Origin: a virus
Reading direction: 5' to 3' (one strand)
Virus record (IMG/VR): IMGVR_UViG_3300005613_000015
Span: 37,675-101,674 of that record
DNA length: 64,000 bases
Position numbers and translations under genes: made by a program. Positions 19,028-26,423 of this stretch are shown here, in pieces; positions within the stretch are counted from its first letter, which is position 1, and each line of letters begins with the position of its first letter. A model generated the notes under the pieces. The model had not been told where the DNA came from, did no database searches, and saw nothing but the letters and a program-made list of their open reading frames with translations.

Positions 19028-20608
19028 ATGCTAAATAAACAAACATCGAAAACTCTAGTTGATAAGTGGAGTCCGATTCTTGAAGGTGTTAATGACTCGT
19101 ACACTCGCGAGACAACTGCCGTCCTCCTTGAGAACCAAGCTCGTCATATCTTGAACGAGGCTCAAAAGGATGGTATGCTCTCCGAGGCTACTCCCGGTCA
19201 GGGTCCAACCACAGTTGGTTCCATTGGTACTTTCCAGAAGTTCGCCTTCCCTCTCGTTCGTCGGGTTTTTCCCGAATTAATTGCTAACAGGGTTGTTGGC
19301 GTTCAGCCCATGCAAGGGCCTGTCTCGCAAATCTTCTACCTAGGCTACGACCGTCTTACCGACTCGCGCCGTGAGACCGTCTACGGTAAGTATGACCTTA
19401 CCTACGGCCAGAATGCTTATGGAGACGCCTCTGCTCAGTGGGCTGGTGCTTCTAGCCTCGACACAATGGTTGCTAACTCAAGCCTTTCTACCGTAACTGT
19501 TGATGCTCCCAGCGCAACTCTCGGTGGTGAGATTGCTGGGTTCCCGACTTCTGGTATCCACGTTGGCTTTGATGTCTCCACTGGTGAGGTTCTTGGTAAG
19601 GTTGTCAGTCCAAATTTCTCTGACGCTACTGCTATCGGTGACATTACTGGGTTTGATGCTACTCCAAACGGCGTCATTCCTGAGATTAACTTCCACATCG
19701 AGCAGCAGCCCGTAACCGCACAGACTCGTAAGTTCCGTGCCCTTTGGACTCTTGAAGCTGCTCAAGACCTTCGTGCTTATCACAACCTTGACCTTGAGCG
19801 TGAACTTACTGACCTTCTTGGTAAGGAAGTTGCTCTTGAGATTGACCGTGAGCTTATCGAAGATATGCGCGGCATCGCTTATGATTCCTCTGGTGCGGTT
19901 TGGCAGCGCAAGATGATGGACATGCCTAACAGCAACAACTTTACTGGTGCTGGTCGCAACGGTGCTTTTGACCCAGGCCAATTCCTGTATGATGTAACTG
20001 GTTCCACGTCTGTAACCGGACAAGGCGGCGGTCAATGGGGTACTCGTAGTAACGTTTACTTCGTAGACTTCGCTTCGACTGCTCTTAACCTTGCTCCTCG
20101 CCACGTTGGTCAGGCTTACGCAAACCTCCTTGCTACCCTGAACTTCGCTTCGCAGGATATCTACAAGACGACCTACCGTGGTGCTGGTAACTACCTTATC
20201 ACCTCGCCCTTCATGGCCGCTATTCTTAACTCGGCTTCGAAGCTCGAAGGCGGTGTGAAGGCTGGTAACTGGGAAGGTCAGCTTGGCGCTAACATCAACT
20301 ACGCTGGTAAACTCCAGGGCATGTTCGATGTTTACGTTGACCCGCTCTATCCTGACGATGAGATTCTCATGGGTTACAAGGGCAGCTCGCCTATGGACGC
20401 TGGCTTCGTGTACGCCCCGTACATCCCGCTCCAGATGCTTCCCACTGTTACCGACCCTGAGACCTTCCAGCCCCGTAAGGGTCTGCTTACCCGCTACGGC
20501 AAGGCTGCTGTGTCTCCCGAGTCCCGCTTCTTCCGTGTCATCCGAGTTGTCGGTGCTGGTAGCAACTTCCTCTTCCGTCCTGGTGCTGTTGGGCGAGCTA
20601 ACGCCTGA
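19028..20608 (+). CDS. 23: Major capsid protein gp23
   Basis: The 526-residue length is close to T4 gp23 and the family hallmarks are visible: N-terminal helical propeptide, the F-P-L-V-R-R-V-F-P segment (about 76-84), the Q-P-M-Q-G-P-V-S/T-Q-I-F motif (about 96-106), and the ending R-V-V-G-x-G-S-N-F-L-F-R-P. The predicted gp21 cleavage site is after Glu53 (L-S-E followed by A-T-P-G). The gene uses more C-ending codons than its neighbours, consistent with very high expression, and is followed by a strong terminator. Confidence 0.96.
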   Translation: MLNKQTSKTLVDKWSPILEGVNDSYTRETTAVLLENQARHILNEAQKDGMLSEATPGQGPTTVGSIGTFQKFAFPLVRRVFPELIANRVVGVQPMQGPVSQIFYLGYDRLTDSRRETVYGKYDLTYGQNAYGDASAQWAGASSLDTMVANSSLSTVTVDAPSATLGGEIAGFPTSGIHVGFDVSTGEVLGKVVSPNFSDATAIGDITGFDATPNGVIPEINFHIEQQPVTAQTRKFRALWTLEAAQDLRAYHNLDLERELTDLLGKEVALEIDRELIEDMRGIAYDSSGAVWQRKMMDMPNSNNFTGAGRNGAFDPGQFLYDVTGSTSVTGQGGGQWGTRSNVYFVDFASTALNLAPRHVGQAYANLLATLNFASQDIYKTTYRGAGNYLITSPFMAAILNSASKLEGGVKAGNWEGQLGANINYAGKLQGMFDVYVDPLYPDDEILMGYKGSSPMDAGFVYAPYIPLQMLPTVTDPETFQPRKGLLTRYGKAAVSPESRFFRVIRVVGAGSNFLFRPGAVGRANA

Positions 20609-20627
20609 TAAATAACCTAAATTAAAT

Positions 20628-20664
20628 AAGAGAGCCGTGCTTTTTCGAGTGCGGCTCTCTTTGT
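20628..20664 (+). terminator. Intrinsic terminator after gp23
   Basis: Inverted arms AGAGAGCCG (20629-20637) and CGGCTCTCT (20652-20660) form a perfect 9-bp stem followed by a T-rich run, 20 bases after the capsid stop codon. Confidence 0.85.
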
Positions 20665-20668
20665 TTGT

Positions 20669-20681
20669 CTATATACATTAG
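20669..20681 (+). promoter_or_regulatory. Candidate late promoter motif
   Basis: CTATATACATTAG begins 23 bases before the next ATG and directly after the capsid terminator. It matches the CTAWATANAATAG pattern found before gp18, gp19 and other genes. Confidence 0.5.
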
Positions 20682-20691
20682 AGGTGATATT

Positions 20692-20955
20692 ATGCTTTTA
20701 AAGAATACAGGACATAGTTCCGTTTTTGTTCAATTTACTGGTAGTCGAATTATTTTAGGTCCCGGCCAAACTGCCGAGGTAGACGCTAAGGCGATTGTAG
20801 GTCTTCCTCCTGGAGTTGTGGAGGTAGTTGAATCTGTTGAAGTTACTACTACTACCATTATGTGTAGTACAGAGGCCGAAACAACCGTCACAGAAGAACA
20901 AGAAGTTACAACTACAAAAAAACGACACATAAAAAAAACTACTTCAGAGGAGTAA
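20692..20955 (+). CDS. Small Thr/Glu-rich virion-associated protein
   Basis: The ATG at 20692 with a GAGGTGAT ribosome-binding site 3-10 bases upstream is chosen over an upstream TTG. The protein has 87 residues: an N-terminal beta-rich half (about 1-45, containing G-P-G-Q-T) and a charged Thr/Glu/Lys tail. The first half recalls the small protein upstream of the tail sheath gene, which has a similar size and position. Its own terminator and promoter set it off from gp23. Function unknown. Confidence 0.6.
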   Translation: MLLKNTGHSSVFVQFTGSRIILGPGQTAEVDAKAIVGLPPGVVEVVESVEVTTTTIMCSTEAETTVTEEQEVTTTKKRHIKKTTSEE

Positions 20956-20960
20956 GTTAA

Positions 20961-21836
20961 ATGTCATTCAGGGCAGTAAAACCTCAAACACGGTACGGTA
21001 ACACTTTCGGCTCTGTCAGCGGAAGTTATGCAGTATTAGAGGACTGGGATTATCCCGGCGATATAGAATACGGCCAACTTAATCGACGTAGATTCCGAAA
21101 TCAAACTTACTTTACTGAGTTTTATGAGATTGTAAAAGATTTTGTTCTTGCTCGTCTTGGATTTCCTGTTGTTCGTGTAGAGCTTACAGACTTTCAAATT
21201 CAGACTGCTATTGATGAGGCAGTATCAAAGTTAGATTATCATGCTCCTGACTGGTGCTCTCAGTTCTGCACCTTTGCAACATCTGCTGGAATTTCTCTTT
21301 ATGAGTTACCTCAAGTTGTCGCAAATAACTTTAGGGGTGCTGTGTATCGTAAAAACCTTCTTAGTGTTGCGCAGTCAAACGGAACACTAGAATTTGATTT
21401 CTTCATCAAATACTTTCAAGATAACTTCTTGTTTAGAGACTTTTCTATTGGAGATTATTACCTTACTATCTCTCATTTAGAAATGGTACGAAAGATACTT
21501 GGAAATGACGGAACCTTTAATTTAATTAACGGCAACTTACTTAATATTTCCCCTACACCAACTGCTGTTTATGATGAAGTTGTTGTTGAGTTCAAAGCAA
21601 TTGACACAAATACGCTTCATCCTTACTTTGTAAGCTGGATTCAAAAATATAGCCTTGCCATATGTAAAGTTATTCTAGGACAAATTCGCGGGAAGTATCA
21701 GACACTCCCCTCCCCTGGAGGCGGCGCTCAACTAAACGGAGAGGCTCTGATTACACAAGGAACTGATGAACAAGAAAAACTTGTTGAAGCCTTGTTAACC
21801 GAAATTGAAGAGCCGCCTGCATTTAGTACCTTCTAA
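20961..21836 (+). CDS. 13: Head completion/neck protein gp13-like
   Basis: The 291-residue protein shows the pattern of T4-superfamily neck protein gp13: an N-terminal region with L-G-x-P-V-V-x-V-E-L-T-D (about 69-79), a central aromatic region, and a C-terminal W-I-Q-K-Y-S-L-A-x-x-K-x-I-L-G-x-I-R-G-K-Y block (about 227-247) followed by a Gly-rich loop and acidic end. Gene order gp13-gp14-gp15 with overlapping stops and starts supports the call. It would close the DNA-filled head and receive the tail. Confidence 0.75.
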   Translation: MSFRAVKPQTRYGNTFGSVSGSYAVLEDWDYPGDIEYGQLNRRRFRNQTYFTEFYEIVKDFVLARLGFPVVRVELTDFQIQTAIDEAVSKLDYHAPDWCSQFCTFATSAGISLYELPQVVANNFRGAVYRKNLLSVAQSNGTLEFDFFIKYFQDNFLFRDFSIGDYYLTISHLEMVRKILGNDGTFNLINGNLLNISPTPTAVYDEVVVEFKAIDTNTLHPYFVSWIQKYSLAICKVILGQIRGKYQTLPSPGGGAQLNGEALITQGTDEQEKLVEALLTEIEEPPAFSTF

Positions 21837-22390
21837 TGGCTGACCGTAAACAGTTCAGAACTTCTCATAAGATTGTAGGCGATACGGCTGAGCAGTTTAA
21901 TGATTTGCTAAATCTTTATGATTTAGATAATCCTGATATTGAACTGTTTAATTTGGTTGACGATGAACTTATTCGCTTAGGCGGCTCTAAAATTTTACTA
22001 TACAAATTTTTTCGTACAGACGGTATGGCTGATGATTTGTATGGAGAGGCGTCTCAAAAAGTTATATCGAATGAGCCGATTGTTCTTCAAGGCCACTACG
22101 AGCCTCAAGCCCTCGAAGAAAATTTAACTGAATTTGGTATTGAAATTACCAGCGAGCAGATATTTACATTCAATAAGAGTTATTTAGAAAAGCTCGTTGG
22201 CCGTCCTCTTATTCCTGGAGATATTCTTCAACCAGACTTTCAAAATCTAAAGTACGAGGTTTTTGAGGTTCAAGAAGACCAGTTCGATGTATACGGTGTT
22301 TACCACCTAACCTGTGCCGCCAGAGTCCTTCGCGATGATGAGGATATTACAAGAGCAGAGGAGTCCTTTCCTCAAGATGAGGTGTTCTGA
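21836..22390 (+). CDS. 14: Neck protein gp14-like
   Basis: The 184-residue protein overlaps gp13 by one base (TAATG). It contains the D-D-L-Y-G-E segment (about 66-71), a Y-E-P-Q-A-L...F-G core and F-T-F-N-K...P-L-I-P-G-D motifs (about 110-130) found in T4-superfamily gp14. It should form the neck ring between head and tail with gp13. The overlap with the next gene is also TGATG-type, indicating coupled translation of the neck set. Confidence 0.75.
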   Translation: MADRKQFRTSHKIVGDTAEQFNDLLNLYDLDNPDIELFNLVDDELIRLGGSKILLYKFFRTDGMADDLYGEASQKVISNEPIVLQGHYEPQALEENLTEFGIEITSEQIFTFNKSYLEKLVGRPLIPGDILQPDFQNLKYEVFEVQEDQFDVYGVYHLTCAARVLRDDEDITRAEESFPQDEVF

Positions 22391-23178
22391 TGGCTGGGGC
22401 ATTATGGACAATTGATGATATTCGACGCGAGATTGAAAAGCTCGAATCATCCGCAAGTTTTCAAAAACCTGATTTCTATCGTATCTTTACTAGACGACTG
22501 AAAGAAATATTTAGTAGCTTTAAAGTTCTAAAGGGAGATGATACAGTACGGGAGGTAGAGATTATCTACGCTAATCCAGAGCGAGCAGTTGCTAAAATTG
22601 TCGAGGGTAAAACGCAGAATCTACCGTTGCTGTCGTTGCAGCTAGATGGAGTTTCTATTGATACTGCTAGACAGAAACCGATGGAGGCTCTTGTAGAGCG
22701 CAAGTTTTGGATACCTGAAAAACAACGAGCTATTCGATACATGGCTCTTGCACCTGTAGCAGCAAATCTAGGGTTTGTTTTAAACGTTTGGGGTAAGTAC
22801 GTAGAGGAGGTTAACCAGCTTACAGAGCAGATTATACTTCAGTTCCGCCCTAATCTAAGAGTTGATATTCGTGAGGATGAAGTTTATCAAGCTTACCTTA
22901 AAGATGTTTCAGACTCCTCTAACATGTCTGTAGGCGACCGTCAGGACAGGATTATTAAACGACAACTCAGATTTGAAGTTCAATCGTATATTCCCAGTAA
23001 AGTATTTAGATTTACTAATACTGGTGAGATACAGCTTATGAATTTTGAAGTGTACTTAGATGAAACTGCCGGTCTTGTACCTTTGGAAAGCTATCTTGCT
23101 GGGGGTGGCAGAGATTTTCAGTTAAATCAGATACCAAATAGGGGTTCGGGTATTACAACGATTACTGAAGAATCTTAA
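22390..23178 (+). CDS. 15: Tail sheath stabiliser/tail terminator gp15-like
   Basis: The 262-residue protein has the gp15-family signature: I-Y-A-N-P-E-R-A (about 57-64), L-P-L-L-S-L-Q-L-D-G-V-S-I-D followed by R-Q-K-P, and A-P-V-A-A-N-L-G-F-x-L-N-V-W-G-K-Y-V-E (about 121-139). In T4 this protein caps the tail tube and sheath. It is the third gene of the neck run and ends before a small intergenic region with a late-type promoter motif. Confidence 0.8.
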   Translation: MAGALWTIDDIRREIEKLESSASFQKPDFYRIFTRRLKEIFSSFKVLKGDDTVREVEIIYANPERAVAKIVEGKTQNLPLLSLQLDGVSIDTARQKPMEALVERKFWIPEKQRAIRYMALAPVAANLGFVLNVWGKYVEEVNQLTEQIILQFRPNLRVDIREDEVYQAYLKDVSDSSNMSVGDRQDRIIKRQLRFEVQSYIPSKVFRFTNTGEIQLMNFEVYLDETAGLVPLESYLAGGGRDFQLNQIPNRGSGITTITEES

Positions 23179-23221
23179 CAAACAACTTCAAAAAAACTAA
23201 TGGTTTTACGCTGCACCCTGT

Positions 23222-23234
23222 CTAAATACAATAG
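23222..23234 (+). promoter_or_regulatory. Candidate late promoter motif before the sheath operon
   Basis: CTAAATACAATAG starts 27 bases before the TTG start of the next gene. It is the best copy of the shared motif, and the TAAATA core equals the core of the T4 late promoter TATAAATA. No -35 box is seen, as expected for gp55-type promoters. Confidence 0.6.
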
Positions 23235-23248
23235 AGAGGATTAATCCA

Positions 23249-23437
23249 TTGACCGCTTATAAAAGAATTAAAAATCTGACCCACCAAGGTCTTGAAATTA
23301 TCACGAAACTTCCTTCGGGGCAATATGACCATATTTGGTTGGCCTCAAAGAAATCGGTTATTGTACCTGCTGACTCGATTACCGACCTTATTCGCGTTGC
23401 CGAGCAGCGACAAATGGTAAAAATCTCGAACGCCTAA
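23249..23437 (+). CDS. Small protein upstream of tail sheath, TTG start
   Basis: The start is read as TTG because an AGAGAGGA ribosome-binding sequence lies 8-9 bases upstream and no suitable ATG exists. The 62-residue product has a beta-rich pattern and no known motif. It resembles in size and layout the 87-residue protein before gp13, each heading a structural operon. It is transcribed with gp18 from the motif just upstream. Function unknown. Confidence 0.55.
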   Translation: MTAYKRIKNLTHQGLEIITKLPSGQYDHIWLASKKSVIVPADSITDLIRVAEQRQMVKISNA

Positions 23438-23451
23438 TAGGAGAATAAAAC

Positions 23452-25653
23452 ATGCCCGCATATGTAAGCCCCGGAGTATATGTAATTGAAAAGGACTGGT
23501 CTGATTATACGCCGTCCCTCAACGCAACCAACGTTGGTATTATGGGATTCGCATCTCAAGGACCAGCAGGGGTAGCTACTCTAATCACAAACGCCGACCA
23601 ACTTATTCAAACCTTTGGCCGTCCTGAAGATGCTGAAGGTGGTCAAGGTTTAATCGGCGCTTATCACATTCTTGACCGTACAAATACGGTATACTTTACG
23701 AGAGTTGTTACCTCTAGTGCAACGGTAGCTGATGCTGCGGTTAAGATTGGTACATGTCCCGATGTGTCCCCATCCGCAGGACTTAGCGAGAATAATCACT
23801 ATCTTTTCATGGCAACTGTTAAAAATTCGGCTGGTGTTACGGTCACAACCGACCCGCTGATTTTTAACGTAACTCCCGCTTCTGCTAACGCCTTATGGAT
23901 TGGTGGTGCGGATGCCGTGCTGGCTACTGTCAACTCAAGGACAACTCCAAGCTCACCAATCTCTTTCCTTCGCGATACCTCGTCTACAGGGCGGTTTATA
24001 GGTTCTTACGCAGGTTCGGGTGCGGAACTTACCATGTACGCATGGTCTTCGACATCAAGCTTCCCGACTCTTCCTATAGGAACCACGAATGTAGATGTTA
24101 CTGCTTTTTCTGGCTCTAATGCAGCTTTATCGGCTACTGGGGGTAATGTTACTTTAAAGCCGTCTACTGGTAGTGGTTATGGTACTCCGGGGTCTGGTGT
24201 TACTGCCTCTGCCGTAACTATGGACTCGACAAGTCTAAGCGGCGGGGCTTATGTAACACGAACACTTTATCCCGGCGCTGGATACAATTACTCTGCAAGT
24301 ATAGAAACTTACGGATTAAAGACTACAGGGCTTCAAGATGTTGTTACGGCGAATCAAGCAGATAGGACTGAGTTTGTACTGAATAAAGGTGGCGGTGCCG
24401 AAGAAAGCTATGTTGTAAACTTAGTTAGCCCCGCCGCAGGTACGGACATTAGCCCTTCAAGCGTTATCAATAGTACGACTGACGCAACAAACAAAACTTC
24501 TGATTACATTGTGGGTGAGTTTGCTATTGACAACGCCGATAGAGATGATGTTGCCTGGACTCTACCTCCTAGATGGGGTAATGCTATGGCCGGTGATACT
24601 CTAAGTGCTGGAACCTTTATCGACTCGGCTGGAGCCTCTGCTAGTCTCGACTTTTCCGCTGTTAAGCTTATTAAACTTGTTGATGGTACTTACAACTTTG
24701 CAGGTGGTGTAAATGGAGACCTTGGAGATGGCTCTAAAACTTTCTCTGATGCCGAAGTAAAAGCTGCATTCATCGGTAATGCTGCTGACGGAAACGGTGT
24801 CTACTCCTACCTGAAAGAAGATGTTGATATCTCTCTACTTGCTATTCCTGGAGTTACAGAACAAAATATTGTGAACAATGCAATCTCGATTGCAGCAGAT
24901 TCACAAGAGTTCTTGGTTGTAACTAACCCTCCAATTGGTATTACCAACCCTCAAACTGCTATCGCCTGGTCGAATGGTACTGCCGAAGGTAGAACAGCCG
25001 CCCTCAACAACTCATACGCTTGTGTGTACTGGCCTTGGGTAAAGCTCTTCAACCCTTTCACTCAGATTGACGAGTACGTCTCACCAGACATCTTCGCTAT
25101 TCGCCAGATGGCTTTTACAGACGCTACTTTCGACGCTTGGTTTGCTCCTGCTGGCCTTGTGCGAGGTAGACTTACCAAGCCTGTCGATGTTGAAGTTGTC
25201 CTTACCAAAGGTGATAGAGACGCTCTCTATGGCCCAGGAAACGTAATCAACCCCGTTCAAAAATTCCTCACGGACGGTATCGTCCTGTGGGGCCAGCGAA
25301 CTACTCAAAGAACCGCCACGGCTCTTGATAGAATCAACGTTCGCCGTCTTATGATTGTAATTCGCAAGATGCTTCTGGCTTCTACTCGCCAGTTCGTCTT
25401 CGAGCCCAACGACGCTGCAACCTGGAAGCGAATCACGAACGCTGTCGAGCCTCTCATGGCTGACATCAAGAGTCGTAGAGGGGTTGTGGATTTCAAGGTT
25501 ATCTGTGATTCGAGTACCAACACACCAATTCGTATCGACCGAAACGAGCTTTGGTGCAAGGTAATTCTTCAGCCTACAAAGGCTGCGGAAGTTATCGTCT
25601 TCGAACTTAACCTAACAAGCGCAACCTTGGGAACTGACCTACCCACTGCTTAA
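23452..25653 (+). CDS. 18: Contractile tail sheath protein gp18
   Basis: The 733-residue protein starts with the hallmark P-A-Y-V-S-P-G-V-Y-V-x-E of phage tail sheaths and ends with the conserved C-terminal sheath domain (about 520-733: V-A-P-A/S-G-L-x-R-G, N-V-R-R-L, W-K-R-I, and a final E-L-N-L-T-S). It polymerises around the tube and contracts on infection. A GGAG-containing leader and a start 14 bases after the small gene suggest cotranscription. Length is somewhat above T4 gp18, with a large variable central domain. Confidence 0.95.
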   Translation: MPAYVSPGVYVIEKDWSDYTPSLNATNVGIMGFASQGPAGVATLITNADQLIQTFGRPEDAEGGQGLIGAYHILDRTNTVYFTRVVTSSATVADAAVKIGTCPDVSPSAGLSENNHYLFMATVKNSAGVTVTTDPLIFNVTPASANALWIGGADAVLATVNSRTTPSSPISFLRDTSSTGRFIGSYAGSGAELTMYAWSSTSSFPTLPIGTTNVDVTAFSGSNAALSATGGNVTLKPSTGSGYGTPGSGVTASAVTMDSTSLSGGAYVTRTLYPGAGYNYSASIETYGLKTTGLQDVVTANQADRTEFVLNKGGGAEESYVVNLVSPAAGTDISPSSVINSTTDATNKTSDYIVGEFAIDNADRDDVAWTLPPRWGNAMAGDTLSAGTFIDSAGASASLDFSAVKLIKLVDGTYNFAGGVNGDLGDGSKTFSDAEVKAAFIGNAADGNGVYSYLKEDVDISLLAIPGVTEQNIVNNAISIAADSQEFLVVTNPPIGITNPQTAIAWSNGTAEGRTAALNNSYACVYWPWVKLFNPFTQIDEYVSPDIFAIRQMAFTDATFDAWFAPAGLVRGRLTKPVDVEVVLTKGDRDALYGPGNVINPVQKFLTDGIVLWGQRTTQRTATALDRINVRRLMIVIRKMLLASTRQFVFEPNDAATWKRITNAVEPLMADIKSRRGVVDFKVICDSSTNTPIRIDRNELWCKVILQPTKAAEVIVFELNLTSATLGTDLPTA

Positions 25654-25655
25654 TG

Positions 25656-25668
25656 CTATATAAAATAG
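25656..25668 (+). promoter_or_regulatory. Candidate late promoter motif before tail tube gene
   Basis: CTATATAAAATAG begins 28 bases before the gp19 ATG, immediately after the sheath stop codon. The final AGGAG also supplies ribosome-binding potential. Confidence 0.5.
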
Positions 25669-25683
25669 GAGAACATAAAACCA

Positions 25684-26361
25684 ATGGTTAATGTAGACTT
25701 ACAAGACTTCTTTGGCGAAACAGGGCGTGTCCTTGATGTCGCTGGCGTTACCGGGGGTACGGAACTGTTTCACAGATACGACTCCTACCGAGCTTACAGT
25801 TGGCTCATTCGTATCAACGGTCTCGGCGGTGTTGTAGGCAGTATCTTATCGAATACTGGTCTTACAAGCCCTGATAACGTGCTAACTCTCGCGGCCAAAC
25901 AAGTTGGTCAGATTGGTTACAACGTTGAAGATATCATGGTAGACCGTGTGAACGATAAGTTTTACTACCCAGGTAGACCTTCAACTGAGGAGACAGTAAT
26001 TACGTTCGACAACCTTCTTAAAGGTGATGCTGCTAAGGCTCTTTTTAACTGGATGCGAACCACTTACGACCCGATTACTGGTACTCACTCTTCTTCGGTT
26101 CAATCTAATATCGCTGGGCAGATTATCTCTGGTGGTGGCGGTTTCAAGCGTACAATTGATGTTGTTCTTCTAGACAACAACCGCAAGCCACAGTTTGTCG
26201 CTCGAATGTACGGCGCTTACTGTAAGAACTGGCGACTTGCAGAATTCAACTACTCGGCTAACGAATTCCACTCTATCGAGTGTACGGTTCGTTACGACAT
26301 GGTTGGTTACTTCCGCAACGGTGATAACGCCTTCGAAGATATCCTGAACCCAGTCGGCTGA
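25684..26361 (+). CDS. 19: Tail tube protein gp19
   Basis: The 225-residue protein is of the T4 gp19 tail tube family: N-terminal F-H-R-Y-D-S-Y-R-A-Y-S-W-L-I-R-I segment, F-Y-Y-P-G-R-P (about 93-99), an aromatic-rich centre and the C-terminal block W-R-L-A-E-F-N-Y-S-A-N-E-F-H-S-I-E. It is longer than T4 gp19 at the N-terminus. It follows the sheath gene as in T4 and is closed by a terminator. The tube is the channel through which DNA is injected. Confidence 0.92.
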   Translation: MVNVDLQDFFGETGRVLDVAGVTGGTELFHRYDSYRAYSWLIRINGLGGVVGSILSNTGLTSPDNVLTLAAKQVGQIGYNVEDIMVDRVNDKFYYPGRPSTEETVITFDNLLKGDAAKALFNWMRTTYDPITGTHSSSVQSNIAGQIISGGGGFKRTIDVVLLDNNRKPQFVARMYGAYCKNWRLAEFNYSANEFHSIECTVRYDMVGYFRNGDNAFEDILNPVG

Positions 26362-26383
26362 TTTTTTAACTGAATAGACTATA

Positions 26384-26420
26384 AGATAGCTCCTAAATAT
26401 AATAGGAGCTATCTTTTTTT
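26384..26420 (+). terminator. Intrinsic terminator after tail tube gene, overlapping a late-type motif
   Basis: AGATAGCTCCT (26384-26394) pairs with AGGAGCTATCT (26404-26414), an 11-bp perfect stem followed by seven T residues. The loop contains CTAAATATAATAG (26393-26405), a copy of the candidate late promoter whose transcript would start after the hairpin. Confidence 0.85.
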
Positions 26421-26423
26421 GTA

